Shown one piece after another: positions 43,393-52,806 of a stretch of 64,000 nt of DNA. The notes under the pieces were generated by a model, which worked only from the letters and a program-made list of their open reading frames with translations, had not been told where the DNA came from and made no database searches. The translations under genes and the position numbers were made by a program. The DNA is from G963556115 sp963667375 (GTDB lineage Bacteria; Planctomycetota; SZUA-567), in assembly GCA_963667375.1 (NCBI GenBank), contig OY763323.1, positions 1,116,001-1,180,000 of the forward strand, read 5' to 3'. How positions within the stretch are numbered: the first letter of the stretch is position 1; each line of letters begins with the position of its first letter.

Positions 43393-43425
43393 CCATATGT
43401 AAGTCGTATGGGCGGTTTTTTGTTT
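43393..43425 (+). terminator. Terminator of the DUF89-like gene
   Basis: CCATATG (43393-43399) with CGTATGG (43405-43411), one G-U pair, followed by a T-rich tract to 43425. Confidence 0.6.
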
Positions 43426-43601
43426 TATATGTGAGAGCAACTGCTTGGTATATAAAGGGTTGTCTTTCCTGTTGAATTTAGATTTTTATAAATTATATAG
43501 AGCGTGCAATTTTGCGGATTTTTATTTCTCTGGCGTTTTATGGCATGGTTTGAGAATAAAAATTTATAAAAATTGCGGACTGATATGTCCAAGGAGAAAA
43601 A

Positions 43602-43793
43602 ATGAGTATTCACAGTAGTCTAAAACTAGGTGCCGGTCTTGGTAAGCATCGTAATGTTCTAACTAGAGTTGAGCGTCTCTCTGCACTCAAGGCAGATGGC
43701 AGATGGGATAGTGAGAAGAGCGTTCTGGGAATTCCAAAGGTACGTTCAATCAAGGTCTCTCTCAAGAAAAAGAAGAAAAAGTCTGCTGAGTAA
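43602..43793 (+). CDS. Small basic signature protein of the PVC superphylum
   Basis: 63 aa, strongly basic. LGKHRNVLTRVERLSALKAD, then WDSEKSVLGIPKVRSIKVSL and a Lys-rich tail. The pattern (RHRNVLTRAERI, then GxSxxGLPKVxxxK, then poly-Lys) matches the small basic protein found throughout Planctomycetes, Verrucomicrobia, Chlamydiae and Lentisphaerae and essentially nowhere else. It is thought to be a housekeeping, possibly ribosome-associated protein. AAGGAG precedes the ATG and a strong hairpin follows, typical of a highly expressed gene. It is the best taxonomic marker in the window. Confidence 0.88.
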   Translation: MSIHSSLKLGAGLGKHRNVLTRVERLSALKADGRWDSEKSVLGIPKVRSIKVSLKKKKKKSAE

Positions 43794-43834
43794 TAGATAT
43801 CGGTTTATTCCCGGTATTTGTTATCTGGTTCTTA

Positions 43835-43867
43835 AGAGGGTAGAGAATTTTCTCTATCCTCTGTTTT
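43835..43867 (+). terminator. Terminator of the PVC signature-protein gene
   Basis: AGAGGGTAGAGAA (43835-43847) pairs with TTCTCTATCCTCT (43850-43862) with a single G-U pair, then GTTTT. Lies 42 bp after the stop. Confidence 0.85.
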
Positions 43868-43996
43868 ATATTTTAATATTTATGGGTAAAACTTTTTTAA
43901 AAAACGGGTAATTGCGTTGAATCTTCTTGAAAAAATCATATTTTTGATGAAAATAAAGATAGAGGAAGTTTTATTTGATATATGAGGTAGAGCAAA

Positions 43997-44359
43997 ATGT
44001 TACGTGAAATGCTTACTAATAAGGTGCATCGGGCTACGGTCACAGATGCAAATCTTAATTACGAAGGTTCTTTGTCCTTGTGTACCGAGCTGATGAAAGC
44101 ATCTGGAATAATCACCGGACAGAAGGTTGATGTGGTTAATGTCAACAATGGGGCAAGATTTCAAACCTATATAATTGATGGTACTAAAGGACAGTGCTGC
44201 CTGAACGGTGCTGCTGCCCGTATGGGTGAGGTCGGGGATAAAGTTATATTGATGGCTTACAGTCTGCTGTCAGATGAAGAGATCCGGCGTTATAAACCCA
44301 AGCGCGTGCTGGTAGATGAGAAAAATAATATTGTGGCAATAAAAGATACTATTGTCTGA
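43997..44359 (+). CDS. panD: Aspartate 1-decarboxylase
   Basis: Makes beta-alanine from aspartate for pantothenate and CoA. 120 aa. The self-cleavage site is intact: YEGS with Gly 24-Ser 25, where Ser 25 becomes the pyruvoyl group. Lys 9, Arg 54, Thr 57 and Tyr 58 sit at the positions known from the E. coli enzyme, and LNGAAARMGEVGDKVILMAY is conserved. GAGGTAGAG precedes the ATG. No panB or panC adjoins. A terminator follows, so it is monocistronic. Confidence 0.96.
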   Translation: MLREMLTNKVHRATVTDANLNYEGSLSLCTELMKASGIITGQKVDVVNVNNGARFQTYIIDGTKGQCCLNGAAARMGEVGDKVILMAYSLLSDEEIRRYKPKRVLVDEKNNIVAIKDTIV

Positions 44360-44381
44360 AAGTATAAAGTTGATGAATTTT

Positions 44382-44413
44382 ACCGCCGGTCCATAGGACT
44401 GGCGGTTTTTTTT
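44382..44413 (+). terminator. Terminator of panD
   Basis: 11-bp stem ACCGCCGGTCC (44382-44392) with GGACTGGCGGT (44396-44406), one G-U pair, then eight T. Confidence 0.93.
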
Positions 44414-44569
44414 ATTGATATTATAAGCAGGTTGCCGGAGCAGTCTGTATTGCAAGTTTGAGGTGTTTCTGCTATTATTTTATGATATGATAAATGTTTT
44501 TAAATTATATAACGGCTGCAGTAAGCGGGGTGTTGTCTTTGTGCAGCTGCCTGAGACGGAATATTGATT

Positions 44570-45706
44570 ATGGCGCAGAAAAAGTGGTATACCTTTAATG
44601 ATCACCAGCGGGCACTGGCCGGGGTGTTGGAGAATGTGCCGCCGGTGGTGGTTATAGAGGGTGAGGAGGATTATCTGCGGCAGTGTGCAGTTGAAAGTAT
44701 TCGTAAAAGTTTGTTCCGTCTCTATCCTGAAGCGGCGGTAGTAGAATTTTATGGCCCTTCAGTACAGGGTGAGGGGCGTTTTGACTTTGCTGAACTGCTT
44801 ACAGAGCTTACAAGTGCCAGTCTTTTTGCGTCTGAAAAAATTGTTATCTTCAAGAATGCGCAGCGCAGCCTTTTTGGAACTGGAATGGCTGAAGCCACCG
44901 GAAAAAAAGGCAGATCACCCATAGAGCTGCTCGCTGAATATATTGCCAGTCCAGAGACTAAAAATTATTTAATTATTGATACCGAGAGGATAAATCGCCA
45001 GCGGGTAATCGGTAAAGCTCTAACAAAGCAGACCGTTATACCCTGTCCGGTACTCAGCCGGCAGGGTGATGTCATGTCCTGGATCAGAGGTGAGGCAAGA
45101 AATCATAAGAAGGATCTTGAGGGTTCTGCCGCAGATATGCTCTATCGGGCTCATGGCGCAGATCTGGGAATACTTGCCAGTGAAATTGAAAAACTTGCCA
45201 TCTATGTCGGCGATCAGCAGCGGATAACAGTAGCTGATGTTCAGATGTTCCTTTCCGGTACGGTGGAGTTCAGTATTTTTGAACTGACCAATGCGCTTGA
45301 ACGGCGAGATCTGCCGGAGTCGCTGCGTTATGTTCGCCTTGTTTGTGAACAGGGGAGCAGAGATCAGAGCGGCAAGCGGCAGGATGGTTTTTCTGCGGCT
45401 CATCAGTCTCTGGCGCTGATTTCGGCGATGCTGGAGAATTTGCTGTATGCACGGGCGCTGTTGTCTCGGCAATTTTCGGCTGCAGAGATTACCAGCGAGT
45501 TGGGCTTATATCCCAATAGAGCCGCGAGTATTATTGCGGCGGCAGAACGTTTTACTCTTCAGGATTTGGAGTATGCTTTGAATATTATGGTGCGGGAAAT
45601 GAAATCGTCACATGATACCGGAGCCGATCCCAAGTTTTCACTTGAACGGATTGCGGTGGCCATTTGTCAGAAGCAGCCGCATTATGCTCCTGTAGCGGAC
45701 AGATAA
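44570..45706 (+). CDS. holA: DNA polymerase III subunit delta
   Basis: Clamp-loader subunit that opens the beta sliding clamp. 378 aa from ATG 44570. The N-terminal AAA+-like start VVVIEGEEDYLRQCAVESIR, clamp-contact region LTELTSASLFASEKIVIF, and the C-terminal collar region DPKFSLERIAVAICQ fit HolA; no Walker A motif is present, as expected for delta. A central insert GTGMAEATGKKGRSPIELLA is unremarkable. It ends only 5 bp from the convergent hemW stop. The Shine-Dalgarno is weak. Confidence 0.9.
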   Translation: MAQKKWYTFNDHQRALAGVLENVPPVVVIEGEEDYLRQCAVESIRKSLFRLYPEAAVVEFYGPSVQGEGRFDFAELLTELTSASLFASEKIVIFKNAQRSLFGTGMAEATGKKGRSPIELLAEYIASPETKNYLIIDTERINRQRVIGKALTKQTVIPCPVLSRQGDVMSWIRGEARNHKKDLEGSAADMLYRAHGADLGILASEIEKLAIYVGDQQRITVADVQMFLSGTVEFSIFELTNALERRDLPESLRYVRLVCEQGSRDQSGKRQDGFSAAHQSLALISAMLENLLYARALLSRQFSAAEITSELGLYPNRAASIIAAAERFTLQDLEYALNIMVREMKSSHDTGADPKFSLERIAVAICQKQPHYAPVADR

Positions 45707-45711
45707 GAATC

Positions 45712-46839
45712 TCAGATTAATTCCGCAAGTACGGCATCTGCGATCGGTATAGCCTGATCTGTAAGGTGAAGATGGCTGTTATCCGCAGACCATGCGAGCA
45801 GCCCTTCTTTGCTCAGCATGCTGATCTCATTTTTCAGCAGCTCTTCAATACGGTAACCGGTATGTTTGTAATATGAGCGGCAGTCAATTCCTTCCGTCAT
45901 TCGCAGCCAGATGGCTGCACATTCTCTGGCTCTGGCTATCGGCGGAATCTCATCGACAAAGGCAATAGCGGAACCGGTTTTATTGATACTCTCAATGTAC
46001 TTGTTGACATATTCATGGTTACCGAAACGGGTGCTGTCTTCATATGAATGCGCGCCGGCACCGAGTCCAATATAGTTGCCGCCTTCCCAGTAATGTATGT
46101 TATGCCGGCATTCATAGCCATTGGCGGCATAATTGCTTATCTCGTAGCGCATCAGCCCGGTCTCCTCAAGAATATCACGGGTCATGTTGAAGAGTTCGAG
46201 CTCGTGTTCCTCCTTGGCTCTGCGGATATCCCCATTTTTCAGCATTTTTTCCAGCTCTGTGCCGTTGGGATAGCTCAAACTGTAACAGGAGACATGGGGA
46301 ATACGGAGTTGCAATACTTTTTCAAGGTCACTCTGCCATTCACCGACACTTTGGGATGGCCAGGCAAAGATGAGGTCTGCAGAGATATTTTCAAAACCAG
46401 CTTCATTGAGTTGTGCGATGGCAAAACGGGATTGTTTGGAGCTGTGAAAACGCCCTAGTATCTTCAGTGCCCGGTCTTCAAATGACTGTATGCCGATGGA
46501 CATGCGGTTTACACCGCTGTTTTTAAAGAGCAGCAGTTTGGCCATGTTGATAGTTCCGGGATTGGCCTCAATTGTGAATTCCTTGAGGTCGGAGAGATCA
46601 AGCAGCCCAATGAGATCCATAAGCTCTTCCAGCAGATTGAGCGATAAAGCAGTAGGGGTACCGCCTCCGATGAAGATGGTTTCCGGCTTCATATCAAAAG
46701 CGCGGCGGGCAAATTCCACACCCAGCGCATCCATATAGGTTTCTGCTAACTCCTGATTATAGACAGTGCTTGCGAAATCGCAGTAATAGCAGCGCTGTAT
46801 ACAGAATGGAATATGTATATATAGATGTTTATTAGCCAT
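45712..46839 (-). CDS. hemW: Radical SAM protein HemW (coproporphyrinogen III oxidase-like)
   Basis: 375 aa from the ATG at 46839. N-terminal LYIHIPFCIQRCYYCDF holds the 4Fe-4S cluster Cys 13, 17 and 20, then ETIFIGGGTPTALSLNLLEE, EFTIEANPGTINMAKL, NRMSIGIQSFEDRALKILGR and GLGAGAHSYE. HemW members are haem chaperones; true HemN has an additional N-terminal region and a fourth Cys that are absent here, so HemW is the better call. A longer upstream frame exists to 46887 but is AT-rich and unlike the family. Confidence 0.9.
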   Translation of the reverse strand: MANKHLYIHIPFCIQRCYYCDFASTVYNQELAETYMDALGVEFARRAFDMKPETIFIGGGTPTALSLNLLEELMDLIGLLDLSDLKEFTIEANPGTINMAKLLLFKNSGVNRMSIGIQSFEDRALKILGRFHSSKQSRFAIAQLNEAGFENISADLIFAWPSQSVGEWQSDLEKVLQLRIPHVSCYSLSYPNGTELEKMLKNGDIRRAKEEHELELFNMTRDILEETGLMRYEISNYAANGYECRHNIHYWEGGNYIGLGAGAHSYEDSTRFGNHEYVNKYIESINKTGSAIAFVDEIPPIARARECAAIWLRMTEGIDCRSYYKHTGYRIEELLKNEISMLSKEGLLAWSADNSHLHLTDQAIPIADAVLAELI

Positions 46840-47090
46840 AATGTTATTGTGTCCTGTATAATAAGTATGATAAAGCAGATTTATCAACTACAGATGAATT
46901 ATAGATCCAGGGTTTATTTTCGTCAAGCAAGTAATATTTATTATCAAATATTAGAATTTTTGTTAATAGTGAGTATACGCTGACTGTGAATTTGCGGGTA
47001 AGATAGCGATAATAATGAGTTGATAATAGTACGGATTTGCCTATAATTAATATTCTTAATTGTCGGAAATAACAGTAGGAAAGGACTAGG

Positions 47091-49625
47091 ATGAACTCGG
47101 AGTATCTAAAACATAAGGAAGAGAGACAGGCGCTGGGAATACCGCCTTTGCCACTTACCGCGGAGCAGGTTACAGAACTTTGTGAAATGCTGGTTGCAGA
47201 CGCTACCGCTGATAAGGAGGCATTGCTGGATTTACTGGAGAATCGGGTTGCTCCGGGTGTTGACCCTGCAGCGAAGGTTAAGGCGGATTTTCTGGCTGAT
47301 ATTGCTGAAGGCAGAAAGAGCTGCGAGGTGATAACTCCGGTGAAAGCGATCTCCATTCTTTCCACTATGATTGGTGGCTATAATGTAAATTATCTGGTAG
47401 CTTTCCTGGATAATTCCGCACTTTGTGATGCGGCGGCGGCGGCTCTGAAAAATATTATTCTGATATTTGATAGTTTTGCCGAGGTCAGAAAGAAGATGGA
47501 AGCAGGTAATACTGCCGCTAAAAGTGTTATTGAAAGCTGGGCGGCTGCGGAGTGGTTCACCTCTAAACCTGAACTTCCAAAACTTATGCAGAAAAAGATC
47601 TTCAGAGTAGACGGTGAGATTAATACCGATGATTTTTCTCCTGCGGGTCAGTCTCCTACCAGACCGGATATACCGTTGCATGCGCTCTCAATGGGTGAAA
47701 CCAGATTTCCCGGCGGTATTGAGGTTATTGCCGGTTACAGAAGTGAGGGATATGAAGTTGCTTTTGTGGGTAATACTGTGGGAACCGGAAGTTCACGTAA
47801 ATCAGCTACTAATTCACTTATCTGGGCGATAGGCGAGGATATTCCGTATGTACCGAATAAGCGGCGTGGCGGAGTGGTTATCGGCGAGGCGATAGCACCA
47901 ATATTTTTCAATACTTTTGAGGATTCAGGTGGTTTGCCGCTGCGTTGTGATGTCTCGAAGCTGGAGAATGGAGCGATTATTACTATTGATACGGTAAAAG
48001 GTGAGATCCGGTCTGAAGCCGGTACCGTACTCAGCAGTTTTAAACTCAGACCGAAGACGATTACCGATGAATACCGTGCCGGCGGCAGAGTACCGCTGAT
48101 TATCGGCAGAAAGCTTACCGCTCTGGCGCGTGAAGCTTTAGGTATGGCTGAGAGTGAGGTGTTTATCAGATCTGATACGGTTACTCTGGCTGAGGGTAAG
48201 GGCTATACTTTGGCACAGAAAATGGTAGGTAAGGCTTGCGGAAAGGCTGGAGTGGTGCCGGGTGAAACCTGTGAACCGGAGATGACTACTGTCGGCAGTC
48301 AGGATACGACCGGACCAATGACCAGAGATGAGATGACCGAACTGGCATGTCTGAGTTTTCAGGCTCCGCTGACGATGCAGAGCTTCTGTCACACTGCCGC
48401 TTATCCGAAAGACCGGGATTTGCTGATGCATAAGACATTGCCGGAATTTATTTCCAGTCGTGGCGGGGTAGCATTGAGACCGGGCGACGGAATTATTCAC
48501 AGCTGGCTCAACCGCTTACTCCTTCCTGATACTGTAGGTACCGGCGGGGATAGTCATACCCGTTTTCCTCTGGGGATCTCCTTCCCGGCAGGATCCGGAC
48601 TGGTAGCGTTTGCCGCGGCTCTGGGGTGTATGCCGCTTGATATGCCGGAATCAGTACTGGTAAAGCTCAAGGGCAGTTTCAATGAGGGTATAACCCTGCG
48701 TGATGTGGTCAACTACATTCCGATTGCCGCAATTGAAAAGGGGATGCAGTCCAAGTTTGGCGAAGGGTCGGAAAATGTTTTTAACAGCCGAATTCTTGAG
48801 CTTGAAGGTATGACCAAGGAGCTGACTGCAGAGCAGGCGTTTGAGCTATCCTGTGCTTCGGCTGAACGGAGTGCGGCGGCATGCACGGTCGAGCTCGGGC
48901 TTGAAAAGGCGGTTGAATATGTTAGAAGCAATGTGCAGCTGATGAAGAGTATGGTGCGTGACGGGTATCAGGATGCCGCTGCACTTCAGAGACGTATCGA
49001 AGAAGCTGAAGCCTGGCTGGCAGCGCCAGTACTGTTGCATCGTGACGAGAATGCTGATTTTGCTGCAACCTTTGAACTCGATATTGCTGATATTGTCGAG
49101 CCGGCTCTGGCGTTACCGAATAATCCGGATAATGTGGGTTGGCTGTCGGCGTATTCCGGTAAAGCTGTCGATGAAGTCTTTATCGGTTCATGTATGACCA
49201 ATATCGGGCATTTCCGGGCGGCTGCGCGTATACTGCAGGGGAAGAAGATCGGTGTCAAGAGGCTCTGGCTGACACCGCCTACCCGAATGGATCTGGCGCA
49301 GCTTGAGAAGGAAGGAATTATTGATATTCTGAAAGCGACAGGGGCCAGAGTTGAGATCCCCGGCTGCAGTCTCTGTATGGGTAATCAGGCGCGGGTTGAT
49401 GATAACGCGACTGTCTTCTCCACCAGTACCCGTAATTTTAATAACCGTATGGGAGCAGGAGCGCAGGTATTTCTCGGCAGTGCTGAATTGGCGGCTGTAG
49501 TCGCGCTCAAAGGTGAACTGCCTCAGCCCCAGGAGTATCTTGATATTTATAAAGAGGTACTCTCTCCATTCAAGTCTGAGATTTATAATTACCTGGATTT
49601 TAGTAGAATGGCTGAATACAAGTAA
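47091..49625 (+). CDS. acnB: Aconitate hydratase B (2-methylisocitrate dehydratase)
   Basis: TCA-cycle interconversion of citrate and isocitrate. 844 aa, the AcnB length. N-terminal HEAT-like domain with TIGGYNVNYLVAFLDN-type text, then the swivel domain (DDFSPAGQSPTRPDIPLHAL) before the catalytic domains, the AcnB-specific order. The 4Fe-4S ligands are Cys 701 (GSCMTNIGHFRAAA), Cys 759 and Cys 762 (PGCSLCMGNQ). Conserved TVGSQDTTGPMTRDE and GTGGDSHTRFPLGISFPAGS are intact. Shine-Dalgarno AGGAAAGGA. No other TCA-cycle gene adjoins. A 26-bp hairpin follows. Confidence 0.96.
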   Translation: MNSEYLKHKEERQALGIPPLPLTAEQVTELCEMLVADATADKEALLDLLENRVAPGVDPAAKVKADFLADIAEGRKSCEVITPVKAISILSTMIGGYNVNYLVAFLDNSALCDAAAAALKNIILIFDSFAEVRKKMEAGNTAAKSVIESWAAAEWFTSKPELPKLMQKKIFRVDGEINTDDFSPAGQSPTRPDIPLHALSMGETRFPGGIEVIAGYRSEGYEVAFVGNTVGTGSSRKSATNSLIWAIGEDIPYVPNKRRGGVVIGEAIAPIFFNTFEDSGGLPLRCDVSKLENGAIITIDTVKGEIRSEAGTVLSSFKLRPKTITDEYRAGGRVPLIIGRKLTALAREALGMAESEVFIRSDTVTLAEGKGYTLAQKMVGKACGKAGVVPGETCEPEMTTVGSQDTTGPMTRDEMTELACLSFQAPLTMQSFCHTAAYPKDRDLLMHKTLPEFISSRGGVALRPGDGIIHSWLNRLLLPDTVGTGGDSHTRFPLGISFPAGSGLVAFAAALGCMPLDMPESVLVKLKGSFNEGITLRDVVNYIPIAAIEKGMQSKFGEGSENVFNSRILELEGMTKELTAEQAFELSCASAERSAAACTVELGLEKAVEYVRSNVQLMKSMVRDGYQDAAALQRRIEEAEAWLAAPVLLHRDENADFAATFELDIADIVEPALALPNNPDNVGWLSAYSGKAVDEVFIGSCMTNIGHFRAAARILQGKKIGVKRLWLTPPTRMDLAQLEKEGIIDILKATGARVEIPGCSLCMGNQARVDDNATVFSTSTRNFNNRMGAGAQVFLGSAELAAVVALKGELPQPQEYLDIYKEVLSPFKSEIYNYLDFSRMAEYK

Positions 49626-49668
49626 CGGTATACAATCTACTGAATAAATGCAGAAAGCGGTTGCGTAT

Positions 49669-49726
49669 CGGATTTAAACTAAGACTGCAGCAGATTATAT
49701 TCTGCTGCAGTCTTAGTTTAAATCCG
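49669..49726. terminator. Perfect 26-bp inverted repeat between convergent genes
   Basis: Arms 49669-49694 and 49701-49726 are exact complements over 26 bp, with a 6-nt loop TTATAT. It lies 43 bp after the acnB stop and 18 bp after the stop of the ExeA-like ATPase gene on the other strand. No T-run follows, so it may act as a bidirectional barrier, mRNA-stabilising structure or RNase III-type site rather than a simple intrinsic terminator. Confidence 0.75.
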
Positions 49727-49744
49727 GTGTATTCCCGTAAAACT

Positions 49745-50656
49745 TCAGGATATTGTTTCCAGACTTGCAAGGATATCCTCTTCCGGTTGGGCATATTCTT
49801 CTAGCGGGGTGATATCATCGGTCCAAACTTCATCAAGCAGGCGCTGTGTTCCGAGATCATTGCGCAGTCCAAGCTCTTTGGCAACTGAAATAATAATTTC
49901 CGGCTTTATCTTGGTAAGTCCGCTGGTATAGGCGGTGATCAGGGAGAGTTCACATATCCGGTTGATATTACCGGCAAGACCGCCACTTGCTTCATAGACC
50001 ATCTCTGCGGCTTTCTTGGTAAATACACCACGATTGCAGCCGGAGGATTTTATGCGGGCAAGAATATAGGTGGCGGTTTCAATATCATTATATGGAACCA
50101 TATTAATTTTCATGCCCACTTTAGCATCAAATGAGCTGGCAGCACTGAGTTTGCCGTAGATTCCCTCTTGTCCGGCGAGTATGATTGCCATTACCGGCAG
50201 ACCATTGGTTTCGATGTTATACAACATGCGGATATCATTGAGTAACGCAGTATCAGAGATACAGTGGGCATCATCAACAATGAGGAGTATCTTGCCGCCA
50301 TTGCTGCCGATATATTCGATGCGTTTTTCAAGTGATTCAAATATGGTATATCCGTCAAGAACTTCCCCTTTCAGGCGATGCAGAATATTCAGAAATACCT
50401 CGTCTCTAGGGCCGGATGGATTTGAAATATAGATTGTTGCCCAGCCGGAGTTATCAAAATCATGTCTGCAGACATGAATGAGCTCGGTTTTGCCAATTCC
50501 GGCAATACCGCTGATGCAGACTACTCCCAGTCCCATTGCTACAGCATAACGCATTCTGGTTAGAACCAGCATGGCGCTCTCAACCGGAACAAAGAATTCC
50601 TGATTATGGCTGTTATCAAAGGGGCGTTTGGTCATGGCCCAGTTATTTAAATACAT
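49745..50656 (-). CDS. AAA+ ATPase, XrtA-associated / ExeA-like
   Basis: 303 aa. NNWAMTKRPFDNSHNQEFFV is the ExeA-like opening; Walker A is SGIAGIGKTELI (about 49-60) and Walker B is ILLIVDDAHCIS. The C-terminal region contains an AAA+ lid (ASGGLAGNINRICELSLITA) and an acidic tail without a peptidoglycan-binding domain. It matches the ATPase of exosortase (XrtA/PEP-CTERM) exopolysaccharide loci. Last gene of the four-gene cluster, 21 bp after the BY-kinase-like gene. GGAG precedes the ATG. Confidence 0.85.
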   Translation of the reverse strand: MYLNNWAMTKRPFDNSHNQEFFVPVESAMLVLTRMRYAVAMGLGVVCISGIAGIGKTELIHVCRHDFDNSGWATIYISNPSGPRDEVFLNILHRLKGEVLDGYTIFESLEKRIEYIGSNGGKILLIVDDAHCISDTALLNDIRMLYNIETNGLPVMAIILAGQEGIYGKLSAASSFDAKVGMKINMVPYNDIETATYILARIKSSGCNRGVFTKKAAEMVYEASGGLAGNINRICELSLITAYTSGLTKIKPEIIISVAKELGLRNDLGTQRLLDEVWTDDITPLEEYAQPEEDILASLETIS

Positions 50657-50677
50657 TTATTTTCTCCATGCTGCTGC

Positions 50678-51400
50678 CTATTCCATGGCGTTTAGTATGA
50701 CACCGAGAAATCTGCCGCTGAGTTCTTTGGTTTCGCGTTCAAAAGTTTTAATATGCACCGGATCGGGTTTCTGAGCAGTTATCAGGATTACTCCGGTACT
50801 GAGGCTGATAGCTTGGTCTGTGAGAATATTAAAGCCCTTAGGGGCGGCATCAATAATGATAAGATCAAATGAGCTCTTGAGCCTCTGCCAGAACTCTCCA
50901 ATATCTGTTTTCGCCGCCGCTGAACGGATTGAGAGGATATACAGATTATCACTCTCTATAAAGCCGATTGCATCCTCAAGTGACTGGGGTTCATTTATAG
51001 CCTGCGCTTTTTCATCTTTGTAATTCTCATATTCACTGCCGGAGAATCCGTTATAAAACTCAAGGAGCAGGATTTTCTTATCTTTGTCTTCATCTGCCCA
51101 GAGTCTGGCTATATTGGTAGCAGTGAAGGTGACACCCTGTCCCGGTTCCAGAGCGGAGAAGGTCAGCGCTCGTGGTTCAAATCGCTTGAGTTCGGAGTAA
51201 AGCGCCTGGTACTCCTGGTGATATCTCTGTTTTTGATTTCCGGTGATAGTTGTAATCAGGTTAAAATCAATCTCGACACGCGGTTCAGGTTTTACCGGTA
51301 TCAGCTCACTGAAATCGGTGCGCGGATGGGCAATATTCAGCATTTCGGCACTCTTGTCAATAAGTGAGGCAAATGCCTGATCTATTTCTGATAAACTCAT
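50678..51400 (-). CDS. BY-kinase/CpsD-like protein with degenerate P-loop
   Basis: 240 aa from the ATG at 51400 (AAAGGTG upstream; the frame extends to a TTG at 51430). It has the CpsD/CapB layout of polysaccharide tyrosine autokinases, but the P-loop region reads SALEPGQGVTFTATNIA, with Val 90 where the Walker A Lys should be, and the A-prime motif KILLLEFYNG lacks its usual Asp. The Walker B-like LIIIDAAPKG is retained. No Tyr-rich C-terminal tail is seen. It therefore probably binds but does not phosphorylate, acting as a structural partner for the chain-length protein. It lies 32 bp after that gene. Confidence 0.78.
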   Translation of the reverse strand: MSLSEIDQAFASLIDKSAEMLNIAHPRTDFSELIPVKPEPRVEIDFNLITTITGNQKQRYHQEYQALYSELKRFEPRALTFSALEPGQGVTFTATNIARLWADEDKDKKILLLEFYNGFSGSEYENYKDEKAQAINEPQSLEDAIGFIESDNLYILSIRSAAAKTDIGEFWQRLKSSFDLIIIDAAPKGFNILTDQAISLSTGVILITAQKPDPVHIKTFERETKELSGRFLGVILNAME

Positions 51401-51432
51401 AATAACACCTTTGGCTAATGCTTTGTCCAATT

Positions 51433-52779
51433 TTAACTGCGGGTAATCTTTGATCCGCCAATTCTGCCGATTTTGCCGAGTACCGGAAATTCGGGGGTCG
51501 CTTCAACCTCTTCGAGTTTAAAGGAGCTTTTTTTGCAGCTGTACATAATAAGAAATGCACCGACAACCCCAATAAAACCTGCAATCGAGTAGATCAGATA
51601 GAGCGGCGGGCCAGATACTTTTTCAATATTTCCGGAGATAATATAACCGATGATTGGAGAGTTATTCACCATTACCGGTGAATGCTTGTAGGCAGTTATC
51701 TCCTGTTCTATGCGTTCTTTTCTGCCGGCGGTTTTATCTTTCTGTGAATCTTTTACCATTACCCGCAGATCCTCCAGCCGGGCTGCGGCTTTTGCGGCAA
51801 CGGTTTCGAGCTGTGAATTCAGGGCGGCTATTTCCGCACGGGTAGTAATTATTTTACAGTTGAATTCTGCCAGCTTCGGGTTGGTTATCTCCTTGATATC
51901 CTCTACGACATGCGGAGTACGGGTAAGAGCATTTATCTGAGTCTGCAGTTCATCAATTTCTGCAGACATTCTGATAACATCCGGATGTCTGGTGGTGGCC
52001 CGCTGGAGCAGGCGCATTCTTGATGCTTCAATCTCGGCTTTACGATCTTTGAGTGCAATCAGTTCCGGTGTGTCCTCATACTGTACGACACGCTTTTCGG
52101 TTATCTGCGTTACCTGATTCTGGGGCTCACTGATCCAGTTTGAAAGTACCAGCATTCTTGATGCCGCACTTTTCAGGTTGATGTTAAGCTCTTCAATATC
52201 TGCAAAGTAACCGACGAGTTCATTGAGAATACTCCGGTAACGCGCGTTATCTTCAAACATTACCTCCCAGCCTGCCGGGCGCATACTCCGGTTTTTCAGA
52301 CTGGTTTGAAGTTCATCAATGATAGTCAGGTATTCGCCGGTCTCTTCCTGATTGGCAGTGAATAATTTAAGTTTATCCTCAAGCTGCTGCAGACCTTTAT
52401 CAAACTCCTCTTTGTCGGTGTTATATTTGCTTTCTATATCCGAGGTGATAGCTTCCTTGATCTGATCTTTCAGAAGCAGCAGGCTGGCTGCAGTTTTAGC
52501 CTTATTATCACGGATACTGGAGACAAAGAGCCGTTCTTTATCCGCACTCTCTATAGTCATGTCCGGGAGTTCACTTTTCTGGAGAACTGATTCAACCCTT
52601 GAGAGCACCTCGCCCTTGCTCCCGGTGTTATAGCATATCTCAAGTGTGCCTTTATAGGTTTTTGGGGAATAGTTGACCAGGGCAATTCCGCCACCCAGAG
52701 CGAGAATTATCCAGAGTCCGGCGAGAATACGCCGTAAAACTGAGGCACCGTGTTTTTCTTCAAATGATATATTTGGCAT
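51433..52779 (-). CDS. Polysaccharide chain-length determinant (Wzz/GumC-type, XrtA-associated)
   Basis: 448 aa. Two membrane helices, at about 18-38 (ILAGLWIILALGGGIALVNY) and about 400-425 (LYLIYSIAGFIGVVGAFLIM), enclose a long periplasmic coiled-coil domain with regular heptads (LKDQIKEAITSDIESKYNTD). This is the polysaccharide co-polymerase architecture; the C-terminal cytosolic tail would contact the BY-kinase-like protein encoded next. It sets chain length in Wzx/Wzy-type assembly by family knowledge. AGAGGAAA precedes the ATG. Confidence 0.88.
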   Translation of the reverse strand: MPNISFEEKHGASVLRRILAGLWIILALGGGIALVNYSPKTYKGTLEICYNTGSKGEVLSRVESVLQKSELPDMTIESADKERLFVSSIRDNKAKTAASLLLLKDQIKEAITSDIESKYNTDKEEFDKGLQQLEDKLKLFTANQEETGEYLTIIDELQTSLKNRSMRPAGWEVMFEDNARYRSILNELVGYFADIEELNINLKSAASRMLVLSNWISEPQNQVTQITEKRVVQYEDTPELIALKDRKAEIEASRMRLLQRATTRHPDVIRMSAEIDELQTQINALTRTPHVVEDIKEITNPKLAEFNCKIITTRAEIAALNSQLETVAAKAAARLEDLRVMVKDSQKDKTAGRKERIEQEITAYKHSPVMVNNSPIIGYIISGNIEKVSGPPLYLIYSIAGFIGVVGAFLIMYSCKKSSFKLEEVEATPEFPVLGKIGRIGGSKITRS

Positions 52780-52806
52780 TATTATTTCCTCTACCTTAGT
52801 ATCATC

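Noticed and set aside
46840..46887. Upstream start of hemW at 46887
   Set aside because: The added 16 residues are AT-rich and unlike HemW, which begins just before the Cys-cluster motif.
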